A stretch of 33,143 nucleotides of DNA from Methylobrevis pamukkalensis (GCF_001720135.1 NZ_MCRJ01000035.1:1-33143), one strand, 5' to 3'. Positions 8,538 through 16,929 are shown, counted from the stretch's first letter. Translations and numbers: made by a program. Notes: generated by a model from the letters alone, not told the origin.

Positions 8538-9898
8538 TCATTCGAACATGTAGCCGACATTGCCCTGGTACCGCCCCGCAGGAGCATTGCCCGAGGTGCT
8601 GTAGATCCGGTTGAGCTGGTTGAGGAAGATCGACTGCGCGTCGTTCGGGGACGCGAAATTCTGGTCCGGACGGGTCAGCGACGAGGTCGCGACCGGGTCG
8701 ACGAGATAGGGGCTGACGAAGATCGCCAGTTCCGTCTGGTTGCGCTCGTATTCGCGGCTCTTGAACAGCGAGCCGAGCACCGGCAGGTCCATCAGGCCCG
8801 GGATGCCGCTCAGCTGCTGGCGGACGTTGTCCTTGATGAGGCCGGCCATCACCAGCGAGCCGCCGGACGGCAGTTCGACGGTCGATTCCGCGCGGCGAAC
8901 CGACAGCGCCTGCAGGGTCAGGCCGCTGAGCTGCACCGCGCCCTCGTTGGAGAGTTCGCTGACCTCGGTCTTGACGCGCAGGCTGATGCGGCCGGGCGTC
9001 AGGACGACCGGGGTGAAGGCGAGGCTGATGCCGAACTGCTTCCATTCGACGGTGATCGTGTCCTCGTCGCGCGAGACGGGGATCGGGAATTCGCCGCCGA
9101 CGAGGAAGTTGGCGGATTCGCCGGAAGTCGCGGTCAGGGTCGGCTCGGCCAGGGTGCGGACCACGCCCTGCTGGTTGAGCGCCTGGATCACGGTCGAGAG
9201 GCTGGTGCCGCCGTCGGGCGAGCCGATGGCCCAGTTGTTGACGCCGTTGATGCGCTGCAGCGTCACCAGGGTGCTGTCGAGCACGGATTCGGTGTTGATG
9301 CCGAGGTTCTTGATGATGTCGCGCTGCACTTCGGCGACGACGACCTTGAGGTGGACCTGGTCGGTCTCGGCGACGGAGACCATGTTGACCACCTTGGTGG
9401 CGTCGCCGATGTATTTCTCGGCGATCTCGGCGATCTTGCCGGCCTCGGCGGGCGTGCTGACCGAGCCCGACAGCACCACGCTGTCGTTGACCGTCTCGAC
9501 GCGGACCTTGGAGCCGGGCACCAGCTTGCCGATCATTGCCGCCAGCGTGCCGGTGTCGCGGGACACCGCGATCTCGAACTGGGCGAACTGCTCGTTGCCG
9601 GCGCCGAACAGGATGACGTTGGTCTCGCCGACCGAATTGCCGATCAGGTAGATCTTGCGCTTGGTGCGGACCACCGCGTCGCGATCGCCGGATTGGAGAT
9701 CAGCACGTCGACGATGTCCTCGGGGACGTCGATGACCATCGACTTGTTGAGGCCGAGGTTGAGCAGGCGGCCCGCGAGTTCGTCGGCGGCAGCAATGCGC
9801 ATGTAGGCGGCGTCGGCGGCGTGGACGACCGGCGTGGAGAGGGCGAGCGTCGCCACCGTCATCACCGCGACCAGCAGCGTCTTGAGTCTGGACTTCAT
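8538..9898 (-). CDS. cpaC: Tad pilus secretin CpaC/RcpA, reading frame interrupted once
   Basis: This is the outer-membrane secretin ring through which the Flp pilus leaves the cell. ATG 9898 (GGGAG upstream) starts a signal peptide ending near VVHA (about residue 27), followed by the pilus-assembly N-domain (KSMVIDVPEDIVDVLISNPAIA). At about 9680 the frame breaks. The first frame continues as TRWSAPSARST and stops at 9644; the second frame resumes as VVRTKRKIYLIGNSVGETNV, exactly the expected continuation, then a BON-like segment and the complete secretin domain to 8538. One extra G (GCGAC to GCGGAC) gives NPAIADAVVRTKRK and a protein of about 453 residues, near the usual CpaC length. The GTG at 9674 that opens the second frame is not a plausible start. 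The break is probably a sequence error; otherwise the secretin is lost. Confidence 0.9.
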
Positions 9899-9970
9899 TG
9901 GAAAGGCTCCCTCACAGGAACGAGACGGGCCGCGACCGCGCCGAAGGTGGCGCCGTCACATGCCGCTGCC

Positions 9971-10756
9971 TCACTGGGCGGCGGTGACGCGGGATTGGAT
10001 GCCGAACTTGACGACGTTGACACCGGTCTGGATCTTCTCGTCCTCGGCGGATTTGACCGAGTCGACGATCGAGCGCAGGACCAGGGAAATGCTGCCCATC
10101 TGCTGGGCCTGGATCATCAGCTGGGACTGCTCGGGGGAGAGCTCCAGCGTGGCGGTGTCCTGGGCGACGACCGACTTCTTGTCCTCCGGATCGTCGACCT
10201 TCTGATCGATGGCGAGCACCCGGACGTTGCTGAGGATGGTCTCGCTGACCGCCGTGGCCGGCGCGCCCTCGCTTCCGCCGTTCTGCATGGTGAGCACGAC
10301 GTCGACATGATCGTTGGGAAGAATGAAGCCGCCGGCCGTGGAGGCGGCGTTGACCTTCACCGCGACGGCGCGCATGCCCTTCGGCAGCACCGCCGAGAGG
10401 AAGCCGCGGTCGGATCGCACGAGACGTGCCTCGCGCACCGGCTCGCCGGCGAGCAGCTGGGAGCGGGCGATCATGCCGGAAATCTCGGTCAGGCCCTCGG
10501 GGCGCTGGGCGCGGACCACGTAGCCTTCGCCGAGACCGTCCTTCGGCCAGTTGCGCCACTGGAGATTGCCGGCGCCGACGGTGCCGCCCATCGGGATGTC
10601 GCTGGAGACGACCAGCACCTCCTCGGACGGGATGACGGCCTGGACGGGTGCCGCGCTGTCGGCGTCGCCGCGACCGGTCATGTTCATGGCCAGCATCGCT
10701 GCCGCGACCGCGGCGCCGAGGGCGACGACCAGGATGACCACTTGGATGGGGCGCAT
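9971..10756 (-). CDS. cpaB: Tad pilus assembly protein CpaB/RcpC
   Basis: This is a 261-residue periplasmic protein anchored by one N-terminal helix (residues 5-25), followed by a SAF domain at about 45-112 (EEVLVVSSDIPMGGTV...ARSQLLAGEPV) and the RcpC/CpaB domain with NDHVDVVLTM near 148-157. CpaB is thought to link the inner platform to the secretin or modify the pilus; this is family knowledge. ATG 10756 has AAGGA seven bases upstream. It is the first gene of the cpaB-tadC operon, and the AT-rich region before it (10757-10875) holds two CtrA-like TTAA half sites. It is followed by cpaC after 72 bases. Confidence 0.92.
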   Translation of the reverse strand: MRPIQVVILVVALGAAVAAAMLAMNMTGRGDADSAAPVQAVIPSEEVLVVSSDIPMGGTVGAGNLQWRNWPKDGLGEGYVVRAQRPEGLTEISGMIARSQLLAGEPVREARLVRSDRGFLSAVLPKGMRAVAVKVNAASTAGGFILPNDHVDVVLTMQNGGSEGAPATAVSETILSNVRVLAIDQKVDDPEDKKSVVAQDTATLELSPEQSQLMIQAQQMGSISLVLRSIVDSVKSAEDEKIQTGVNVVKFGIQSRVTAAQ

Positions 10757-11080
10757 ACTCGTGTCCTTGCGATGAACTGTGTGCAGGATCTGCGATATGG
10801 CCCGATTAGACAGTGAAGCTCTGAATTTATGGTTAACAGTGGCTTGGGAAGATCAGTAAACGAAACGTTAATACATGGCGACGCTCGTGCTTTCCTTCGC
10901 GAACGGTGCAGGCCAGCGGCTCCGCCCGGCGCACGGCGGCTCGAACAGCAGGGCGAGGCGGGGAGCCGTCACCGGCCCGCTGCGGGCCGACCATCGGCTG
11001 CCCGGCCACGCACAACTCACCCACGGGCCCGCGGACTCCGTGCCCGTGCCCGTGACGGTGCTTGTGACGGGCGCGCCGGA
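10757..11080. promoter_or_regulatory. Intergenic region upstream of cpaB with two CtrA-like sites
   Basis: There is no gene in these 324 bases. The part next to cpaB is markedly AT-rich against a GC-rich background. On the plus strand 10857-10871 reads TAAA-N7-TTAA and 10822-10836 reads TGAA-N7-TTAA. Both resemble the TTAA-N7-TTAA box bound by the alphaproteobacterial cell-cycle regulator CtrA, which controls Tad pili in Caulobacter. A GTAAAC hexamer covers 10856-10861. The GC-rich part from about 10890 to 11080 shows only short repeats of the type GTGCCCGTGCCCGTGACGG and no convincing gene or terminator. The regulatory role is inferred from motif similarity only. Confidence 0.5.
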
Positions 11081-11578
11081 TCAGGCGCCGGCGAACCAAG
11101 CGGTCTGCGGAAAGGCGACGAGGGCGCCGGCCGCGAGCGCGACACCATAGGGAATGCCGGTGGTCGGTGCGTGCAGGCGGGCGACCCATTCCTCGCGGGC
11201 GGCGAAGGCCGGGAGGGGCAGCCGGCGGAACGAGATGAAGGCAAGGCTGAGCGCGCCGCCGAACAGCGCGGCATAGAGCCCGAAGGCGAGGGCGCAGGAC
11301 GGCCCCATCCACAGCACCGCGGCGGCCGCAAGCTTGGCGTCGCCGCCGCCGATCCAGCCCATGGCGAACATGCCGAAGGTCGCGCCCAGCACGGCGAAGG
11401 CGAGACCGAGGCTCAGCGCGATCTCGGCCCAGCCGAAGCCGGCGAGCGGCGCCAGCACAAGGAAGCCTGCGAGAAGGGCCAGCGAGATCTTGTTGGAAAT
11501 CGTCATCGTCACGAGGTCAGACGCCGCCGCAAAGGCCATCAGCGCCGGAAAGAACAGAACAGCCGCCTGGGAAACCAT
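11081..11578 (-). CDS. cpaA: Prepilin peptidase CpaA/TadV
   Basis: This is a 165-residue polytopic aspartic protease (A24 family, short form) that cleaves the Flp prepilin and the TadE-type pseudopilins after the glycine of their leader. The two catalytic aspartates are visible: Asp21 in AAASDLVTMTISN and Asp80 in WIGGGDAKLAA (the GxGD motif). About five membrane helices follow the family pattern. I chose ATG 11578 because AAGGA lies eight bases upstream; that site overlaps an alternative in-frame ATG at 11587, and the family usually starts close to the first helix. It lies downstream of flp, from which it is separated by a terminator-like hairpin (11711-11742), so it may have its own promoter. 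Confidence 0.9.
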   Translation of the reverse strand: MVSQAAVLFFPALMAFAAASDLVTMTISNKISLALLAGFLVLAPLAGFGWAEIALSLGLAFAVLGATFGMFAMGWIGGGDAKLAAAAVLWMGPSCALAFGLYAALFGGALSLAFISFRRLPLPAFAAREEWVARLHAPTTGIPYGVALAAGALVAFPQTAWFAGA

Positions 11579-11710
11579 GTCCGACATCCTTCGGAAATTG
11601 ACGCGGAATGCGGGGCGGCCCGGGACCGCGGACTGCACCGCTCCTGCCCTTCACCCTGCCCTGCCTCCGGCAAACAAACCGTGAAGCGCGGCCGGCGGGA
11701 CATGCGCCGC

Positions 11711-11742
11711 AAAAGAAAAGGCGGCCCGGGTGACGGGCCGCC
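11711..11742 (-). terminator. Rho-independent terminator after flp
   Basis: On the minus strand a GC-rich stem GGCGGCCCG...CGGGCCGCC (plus-strand positions 11720-11742) is followed directly by TTTTCTTTT (11719-11711). It starts 72 bases past the flp stop. It would end or weaken transcription of the abundant pilin message before cpaA, a common way to express pilin far above the assembly genes. Confidence 0.75.
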
Positions 11743-11813
11743 TCGAAGGAACCGGCCGCATGTCGCGGCCATCGGCGTCGGGCGATCCGTCGGATCGCCG
11801 CCGCCGGAACGTA

Positions 11814-11984
11814 TCAGCCGGTCTCGAGCTGGTCGGAGACGGCGTTGAACGTGGCGCTGATGTTGTCGCCGAGCAGCGAAGCAGCGGCGATGATCGTGAC
11901 GGCGATCAGCGAAGCGATCAGGCCGTATTCGATGGCGGTGGCGCCGGACTCATTCTTGACGAAACGGGCAACGAGGTTCTTCAT
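11814..11984 (-). CDS. flp: Flp/Fap-type major pilin
   Basis: This is a 56-residue prepilin, the structural subunit of the Tad pilus. The short basic leader MKNLVARFVKNESG is followed by the prepilin peptidase cleavage point (between Gly14 and Ala15). The Flp hydrophobic helix ATAIEYGLIASLIAVTIIAA comes next, then a short tail ending DQLETG. The conserved Glu at position +5 after cleavage and the adjacent Tyr of the Flp motif are present (Glu19, Tyr20). ATG 11984 is preceded by AGGGA eight bases upstream. It is followed by a strong hairpin terminator and then cpaA, its processing enzyme. Upstream lies an unusually AT-rich region of about 200 bases, fitting a strong, regulated promoter. Confidence 0.95.
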   Translation of the reverse strand: MKNLVARFVKNESGATAIEYGLIASLIAVTIIAAASLLGDNISATFNAVSDQLETG

Positions 11985-12475
11985 GATTGCTTTCCCTACT
12001 TTCTGGATGTGGCAGCACTTGTTTGTCGATCAGGTTTTTGTTCGATCGATCTGACAAGGGCCAATGTAGTCGGGACATCTTTCTACGAAGTTAAACCGGC
12101 CGCAGACTCGCGCCTGTTCTCTGAGAACCTCGCATATGGTGAACATTCGCTCTACAGGGCCTTGGTCGTTTACTTGTCGTTCATGGTAAATGCCACGTAA
12201 ACACTTTCAGCGAAGATCGGTCGCGCCTCTGCCGCTGCCCCGACATCCGCGCCCGCGAAGATCCGCGCGGCCCGGCCGCCGCCTCACCTCCCCCCGCGCC
12301 AACCGGGATCGTCTGCGCGCATCGGGCGCGCCGATGCCCGCAAGCAAGAGGGAATGCATGGATGCGGCGCGCCGGACGGCGGCGGCCCGTGGCCCGCACC
12401 ATCTTCGGTGTCATTGGCAGTTTGTTTACCAAACCCGGGCATCGTCTTGGCACAACGCTCTTCCGTGAGGCTGCC
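11985..12475. promoter_or_regulatory. Divergent promoter region between flp and the plus-strand Tad genes
   Basis: I see no convincing gene in these 491 bases. From 11985 to about 12210 the sequence is AT-rich. It contains GATCGATC at 12039-12046, a TTAAAC half site near 12092 and three related hexamers: GTTTAC at 12168-12173, GGTAAA at 12185-12190 and GTAAAC at 12197-12202. The first pairs with the last as an inverted repeat. A further GTTTACC lies at 12424-12430 inside a small inverted repeat GTTTG-N5-CAAAC (12420-12434), about 45 bases before the start at 12476. The same hexamer occurs before cpaB. These are plausible binding sites for a shared Tad regulator, but no regulator is identified. 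Confidence 0.4.
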
Positions 12476-12943
12476 ATGTCCAAATTCTCGACGCGTCTGG
12501 GCCTTGCCGGCCTTGCTCTTCTTGCCATGTCGCTCGCAGCGGGCGCCACCGAGGCCGTCAGCGTCCGCATCGACCAGGCGAAGGTGATGCGGATCGACTC
12601 GCCGGCATCCACGGTGATCATCGGCAACCCGAGCATCGCCGACGCCGTGATGCAGGACACCCAGACCCTGGTGATCACCGGCCGCGGCTATGGCACCACC
12701 AACTTCATCGTGCTCGATGCCGACGGCAACGCCATCGCCGACGCGCAGGTCAACGTGCAGGGTGCCAACCAGGACATCGTGACGATCTTCCGTCAGGGCG
12801 TCGGCGGCCGGTCCACCTATTCCTGCGTCGACGTCTGCGAACCGGCGACCCAGGTCGGCGACGCGACCGACACCTTCTTCAATCCGATCCTGGCCCAGCA
12901 GCGCCAGCGCAACACCACGGCGGCCAATCGCGGCGTCGAGTAA
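12476..12943 (+). CDS. Free-standing pilus-assembly N-terminal domain protein (CpaC N-domain type)
   Basis: This is a 155-residue secreted protein. A signal peptide (MSKFSTRLGLAGLALLAMSL...) ends near residue 22-28. Residues about 28-97 form the pilus-assembly N-terminal domain found at the front of CpaC secretins; note VMRIDSPASTVIIGNPSIAD beside the NPAIAD of CpaC. The C-terminal 55 residues have no secretin domain. They contain a Cys pair (SCVDVCEP) that may form a disulfide, and an end rich in Gln and Asn. ATG 12476 has GAGG six bases upstream. Proteins of this kind commonly sit next to tadE genes in Hyphomicrobiales; a role as a secretin partner or cap is inference. Confidence 0.85.
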   Translation: MSKFSTRLGLAGLALLAMSLAAGATEAVSVRIDQAKVMRIDSPASTVIIGNPSIADAVMQDTQTLVITGRGYGTTNFIVLDADGNAIADAQVNVQGANQDIVTIFRQGVGGRSTYSCVDVCEPATQVGDATDTFFNPILAQQRQRNTTAANRGVE

Positions 12944-13117
12944 CGTCCGGGCAAGGGCGGGGCCCGGCCGCGTCCTTTCCGCTTCCTATACGTTTCCTCA
13001 ATCAGTTTAGCCAAATATTCGTCAAGGCGTTCCGTTCCACGTTGCCCGCAGGCCACGGCGCCGACACGGCCCCGGCCCGCGAGCCTTCTCGCAGCCGGCA
13101 TCACGCGGGACGGATCT

Positions 13118-13720
13118 ATGACCGACCATCGGTTCGAGGCCACGGCGATGACGACTGCCCCCCGGATGAAGGCCCACACGCACGCGAAGACAGGCGGCTT
13201 CCGGCTGCTCGGCCGCTTCCGTCGCGACCGGACGGGTGCTGCGGCGATCGAGTTCGCCATCGTCGCCGTGCCCTTCCTCGTGCTCCTGTTCGCCATCATC
13301 GAGACCTCGGTCATCCATTTCGCCTCGGGCATTCTCGACACGGCGACCTCGACCGCCGCCCGCGACATCCGCACCGGCCGGGCCAAGCAGGACAACTGGA
13401 CCACCAGCAGTTTCAAGCAGGAGGTCTGCAACGGTCTGTCGGGCATGTTCGACTGCGAGGGGCGGCTCTACGTCGACGTGAAGAGCTATTCGGGCTTTGC
13501 CGCCGCCGATCTCTCGTCACCACTGAACGACGACCGCGAACTGGACGATGACGATTTCGGCTACACCTCCGGCGACCGCGGCGAGATCATCGTCGTGCGG
13601 ACCTTCTACCGCTGGCCGGTGATCTTCGACTTCTTCTCGCTTTCGCTGGCCGACATGGCCAACGGCGACCGGCTCCTCGGCTCCGTCGTCACCTTCCGCA
13701 ACGAGCCCTTCCCATGGTGA
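13118..13720 (+). CDS. tadE: TadE/TadG-type pseudopilin (first copy)
   Basis: This is a 200-residue minor pseudopilin. The N-terminal region is basic and ends in RRDRTGAAAIEFAIVAVPFLVL, where RTG/AAAIEF is the TadE processing and helix motif (Glu at +5), at about residues 43-63. The rest is periplasmic, with two cysteines (EVCNGLSGMFDC) and an acidic stretch NDDRELDDDD. TadE-type proteins are cleaved by the prepilin peptidase and are thought to prime or tip the Flp pilus. ATG 13118 is chosen, with GGGACGG upstream; in-frame ATGs at 13148 and 13163 are possible. The second tadE starts nine bases after the stop, so the two form one transcript. Confidence 0.88.
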   Translation: MTDHRFEATAMTTAPRMKAHTHAKTGGFRLLGRFRRDRTGAAAIEFAIVAVPFLVLLFAIIETSVIHFASGILDTATSTAARDIRTGRAKQDNWTTSSFKQEVCNGLSGMFDCEGRLYVDVKSYSGFAAADLSSPLNDDRELDDDDFGYTSGDRGEIIVVRTFYRWPVIFDFFSLSLADMANGDRLLGSVVTFRNEPFPW

Positions 13721-13728
13721 GACCGCCG

Positions 13729-14320
13729 ATGCCCGCCCCCCGCCCGGCCGGCTCCGGCGCCGCGCGCCGCATGCCCGCTCCGCAGGCCTTCGCCGCTTCA
13801 TCAGCGACCGGGGCGGCGTCTCGGCCGTCGAATTCGCCCTGATCCTGCCCGTGATGATCCTCCTCTACATGGGCAGCGTCGAGATCACCAGCGCGCTCAC
13901 CGTCGACCGCAAGGTCAACAGCGTCGCAACCACGGTGACGGATCTCGTCGCCCAGTATTCATCGCTCGATGCCGCGACCATGACGAACATCCTCGATGCG
14001 TCCTCGGCGATCATCAGCCCGTTCGACGCGGACGAGCTCGAGATCCTGATCGCGACGTGGAGATCTCCGGCAGCAACCAGAGGGTCGTCTGGAGCGTCGC
14101 CCGCAACGACAGTGCCCTCACCAAGGGCGCGGCCTCCCCTGCCCCGATCCCCGACGAGGTCGCGATCGACGGCCGGCAGGTGATCGTCACCCGGGTCCGC
14201 TACCGCTACGAATCCCCGCTCAGCAGTTTCATGAGCGCGGTCACCGGCTCGGACGGCTACGATCTTGAGCATGTCTTCATGCAGCATCCCCGGATCGGCA
14301 CCGCGGTGAACTACCAATGA
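13729..14320 (+). CDS. tadE: TadE-type pseudopilin (second copy), reading frame interrupted twice
   Basis: The pieces together encode a TadE pseudopilin of about 197 residues. ATG 13729 follows the first tadE by nine bases. The frame carrying the TadE motif, SDRGGVSAVEFALILPVMIL, has no start codon of its own. One more C in the six-C run at 13736-13741 joins ATG 13729 to it and gives a basic leader ending LRRFISDRGG. A second break lies at about 14054, where DELEILIA changes to a wrong frame while the rest (VEISGSNQRVVWSVARND...) resumes one base away. One more G (GCGAC to GCGGAC) repairs it, giving LEILIADVEISGSN. Without these two bases the gene would be dead. A wild-type gene with two missing bases in the sequence is more likely. 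Confidence 0.82.
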
Positions 14321-14357
14321 CGGACGCGGCCGCCTTCCGGCCCTCGGGTCGTCGGCC

Positions 14358-16022
14358 ATGACGGCCGCAGGCGGCAAACGCACGCCTCTCCTGCGCGCCG
14401 TCAGCGCCACGCTGTTCGTCTCGATCCTCGTCTTCGCCGCGACCCTCGCCGTCTGCGCGGGCCTGGTGATGGCCGCCGAACGGACCTGGCTTGCCGAGGA
14501 GACGACCCGCCTGCGCGAGAGCAGCATCGCCCTGCTGCGCTCGGCGATCGATCCGCGCTACCAGACCAAGTCCGAGGAAGTCTCCCGAGTCGGCAGCCGT
14601 CTCGTCGTCATCGACGCGCTCAAGGGCGCCTCGATCTTCGACGAGACCGGCACGGTGCTGGAGAGTTTCGGCGAGCGGCCGCACACGACCTTTGCCGCCC
14701 TGCGCCATGGCGTGGTTCCCGCGCCGGAAAGCCCCGAAGAGGCACGCGCCGAATTCCACATCGCGCCCGTCGTGACGGAGACGCCCTTTCATCTTCTGCT
14801 GCGGGTCGACACGACCCCGATGCGCACCATCGTGGCCCGGAATGTCGCGCGCCTGCGCCTTGCGGCCCTCGTCATCAGCCTCGTCGCTGCCGCGGTTGCC
14901 GCGATGGTGGTGCAGCGGCGCATCGCCCGGCCGGCGCGCCGGATCGCCGCGGTGCTGGCCGCCGCGATCGAGCATCCGGAGGCCGCAGACCGCCAGCTCT
15001 GCGCCATGGCGCGGTCCGACGAGATCGGCCGGATGGCGCGCAACATCGACAGTTTTCTGACCCAGATCGCCGCCGCCTGGCGCACGCGGGTGATGGTGGC
15101 CGACGCGCTGCTGAGCAACGCGCCGACCGGCCTCGTCCAGGTGTCCGCGGGCGGCGCCCTGCTGTCGGCCAATCCGGCCGCCGAACGGCTGCTGGCCCTG
15201 CGCTACGGCGACGACGGCCTGCCGCTGCCGACCAACCTGCGCATGGTCGACAGCGGCGAGCGGATGACGCTCACCCAGTGCGCCGGCGCGCTGCGCGAGG
15301 GCTCGCGTCTCGTAGAGGCGCTGGAGTCGCGCGTGCCGACCTTCATGCTCGCCGATGCCGTGAAGGCGGGGTCGGAAGAGGCCGGCCAGTCGACGGTCAT
15401 CCTCCTGACCGACGTCACCAGCCTGCAGCGCAGCGGCCAGGAGAGCGCCGAGCGCGCGGGCCTTGCCGAGCGCGAGATCCGCGAGCGGGCCCGGCGCCAG
15501 CTCGAACTGAAGCTGATGCTCGAAAGCTGCCTCGCGCTGCTGGCGCCGTCGCCGTCCGGCCCCGACGAGCATATCGACCCGCTGCCGCTTGCGGTGAACT
15601 GGATCCGGGACGCGCAGGCCGCCGGCCTCGTCGGCGAGGCCGACGTGTCGCTGGAGGGGCCGATCGTCAGCGGGGCTGCCGCCGACGTCGAGGCCATCGT
15701 CCGCCTTGGCCTGCTGAGCGTGTTCGCCCGCGCCGGTTCGACGCCGGTGCGCCTTGTCGTGGAGGGCAAGGGCATCAACTTCGAGACCGCCGGCTACACC
15801 TTCCGCGCCTATCCCCCCGCCGCGGCCCAGGCCCATGACGACGGCTCGGCCAGCGCAGCCGACTGGCAACTGGCGCTGGCGGCCCTGCGCACTGCGGTCA
15901 AGCGCGTGCGCGGCCAGGTGTCGGAGTTTGCCTCCACCGAGGACGAGACTTCGGTCCGCGTCATCCTGCGCGGCGCCACCGAACGCGTCCATACCGGCCT
16001 CGCCAGTTCGCGCCAGAGCTGA
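14358..16022 (+). CDS. HAMP-PAS membrane protein with degenerate histidine-kinase-like C-terminus
   Basis: This is a 554-residue protein built like a sensor kinase. TM1 is at about 13-38, a periplasmic sensor region at 40-162, TM2 at 165-185 and a HAMP linker at 186-239 (with the conserved Pro192 and DEIGRM at 222-226). A PAS-like domain follows at 247-355 (NAPTGLVQVSAGGALLSANPAAERLLAL), then a charged coiled coil at 357-390. The C-terminal 160 residues have the outline of a dimerisation plus ATPase region, ending LAALRTAVKRVRGQVSEFAS...VRVILRG like the tail of HATPase_c. However, I find no phospho-acceptor His box, no N-box Asn and no DxGxG box. It begins 37 bases after the second tadE and is closed by a strong hairpin. 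It is probably a catalytically inactive relay or regulator of the Tad system; this role is inference. Confidence 0.8.
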   Translation: MTAAGGKRTPLLRAVSATLFVSILVFAATLAVCAGLVMAAERTWLAEETTRLRESSIALLRSAIDPRYQTKSEEVSRVGSRLVVIDALKGASIFDETGTVLESFGERPHTTFAALRHGVVPAPESPEEARAEFHIAPVVTETPFHLLLRVDTTPMRTIVARNVARLRLAALVISLVAAAVAAMVVQRRIARPARRIAAVLAAAIEHPEAADRQLCAMARSDEIGRMARNIDSFLTQIAAAWRTRVMVADALLSNAPTGLVQVSAGGALLSANPAAERLLALRYGDDGLPLPTNLRMVDSGERMTLTQCAGALREGSRLVEALESRVPTFMLADAVKAGSEEAGQSTVILLTDVTSLQRSGQESAERAGLAEREIRERARRQLELKLMLESCLALLAPSPSGPDEHIDPLPLAVNWIRDAQAAGLVGEADVSLEGPIVSGAAADVEAIVRLGLLSVFARAGSTPVRLVVEGKGINFETAGYTFRAYPPAAAQAHDDGSASAADWQLALAALRTAVKRVRGQVSEFASTEDETSVRVILRGATERVHTGLASSRQS

Positions 16023-16121
16023 CGAGGGGCCGGCTTCGACCGGATGGCCCCAGAACGGCACCGGTCCCCGCCGGTGGCGGCGCCGCCCGGCGGCGGAAGA
16101 AACCCCTTCTTGGAACACCCT

Positions 16122-16177
16122 GACAAAGGAAAAGGCGGCCACCGGAAATGCCCGGTCGGCCGCCTTTTCCCTTTGTC
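16122..16177. terminator. Long hairpin terminator between convergent genes
   Basis: The left arm GACAAAGGAAAAGGCGGCC and the right arm GGCCGCCTTTTCCCTTTGTC pair almost completely around a short loop, with an extra ACCGG/CCGGT step at the top. The only mismatches are two single-base bulges, one of them GG against CCC. T-rich runs on the right arm (plus strand) and A-rich runs on the left arm allow termination in both directions. It lies 100 bases after the HAMP-PAS gene and 75 bases after the convergent aspartic protease stop. Confidence 0.7.
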
Positions 16178-16251
16178 TCATCTCGGGATCCCGACGGTGG
16201 CCCTCGCTGTCGGGGCTCGCCTGCGCGATCAGAGGTCGCCGTCTCGTCCCG

Positions 16252-16749
16252 TCACTGCTCCATCACGAGGCGGCCGTCGCCGATCTCGAAGCGGGCGAGC
16301 TTGCCGAGAAAGCTCATGCCGAGCAGATTGCCGCCGAGCGCCCTGTCGGGCAGCACCATCGCGTCGACGCCGCGCAGTTCGATGCCCTTCAGTTCGATCC
16401 GGTCGAGCTTCACACGTGCGGCGTGGATCACCCCGTTGGCGGTACTCACGGCAGCGTTGTAGTCGGAGGGAGCGAGAAAGAAGCCGAGGCGGCGGGCGTC
16501 GCTCTCGCGCAGGGCAACGAGCGTCGCGCCGGTGTCCACCATCATCGACACCGACGTGCCGTTGACGGTCGGCTCGACGAGATAATGGCCGTCGCGACCG
16601 CCGGGCACCTCGACGCGGCCGGAGCGGCCGGCTGCGCCATCGCTCATGGTTGCGACCGACGCCGACGGCATCGACGCCTGATCGAGCCAGGGCACCGCAA
16701 CCCCGACGCAGGCCATCAGCAACATGGCCATGAAGATCATCCGTGCCAT
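16252..16749 (-). CDS. Retropepsin-like aspartic protease (TIGR02281 clan AA family)
   Basis: This is a 165-residue protein with an N-terminal signal anchor (MARMIFMAMLLMACVGVAVPWL) and one retropepsin-like domain. The active-site motif MMVDTGATLVALRESDARRLGF is at about residues 69-90. The matching flap and hydrophobic segments (VSTANGVIHAARVKLDRIEL and NLLGMSFLGKLARFEI) follow at about 101-154. As in other single-domain members, it should act as a homodimer in the periplasm; the substrate is unknown. ATG 16749 has GGGAG seven bases upstream. It stands alone between the Tad terminator and upp, with 180 bases between it and upp that show no gene. The link to either neighbour is unclear. Confidence 0.88.
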   Translation of the reverse strand: MARMIFMAMLLMACVGVAVPWLDQASMPSASVATMSDGAAGRSGRVEVPGGRDGHYLVEPTVNGTSVSMMVDTGATLVALRESDARRLGFFLAPSDYNAAVSTANGVIHAARVKLDRIELKGIELRGVDAMVLPDRALGGNLLGMSFLGKLARFEIGDGRLVMEQ

Positions 16750-16929
16750 TACCCGTCTCCCGCAGTGGTCTTGCCTTTCGACAAGACTGGGCCGCGGGCC
16801 ATGAACACGGTGTGAACATCCGCGGTTGGGAGCCCCTTGCGACGGGGGTTTCGCCGCGAAGGGTTGACGGGGTGCTGACGCGGTCGCTGCAAATCGCGAG
16901 ATCTCCCGGATGCAGCCGGGACCCGGCGG

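Noticed and set aside
14277-16181. Minus-strand frame of 634 codons
   Set aside because: It is antisense to the HAMP-PAS protein, which has well-ordered domains and membrane helices; the antisense product is low-complexity.
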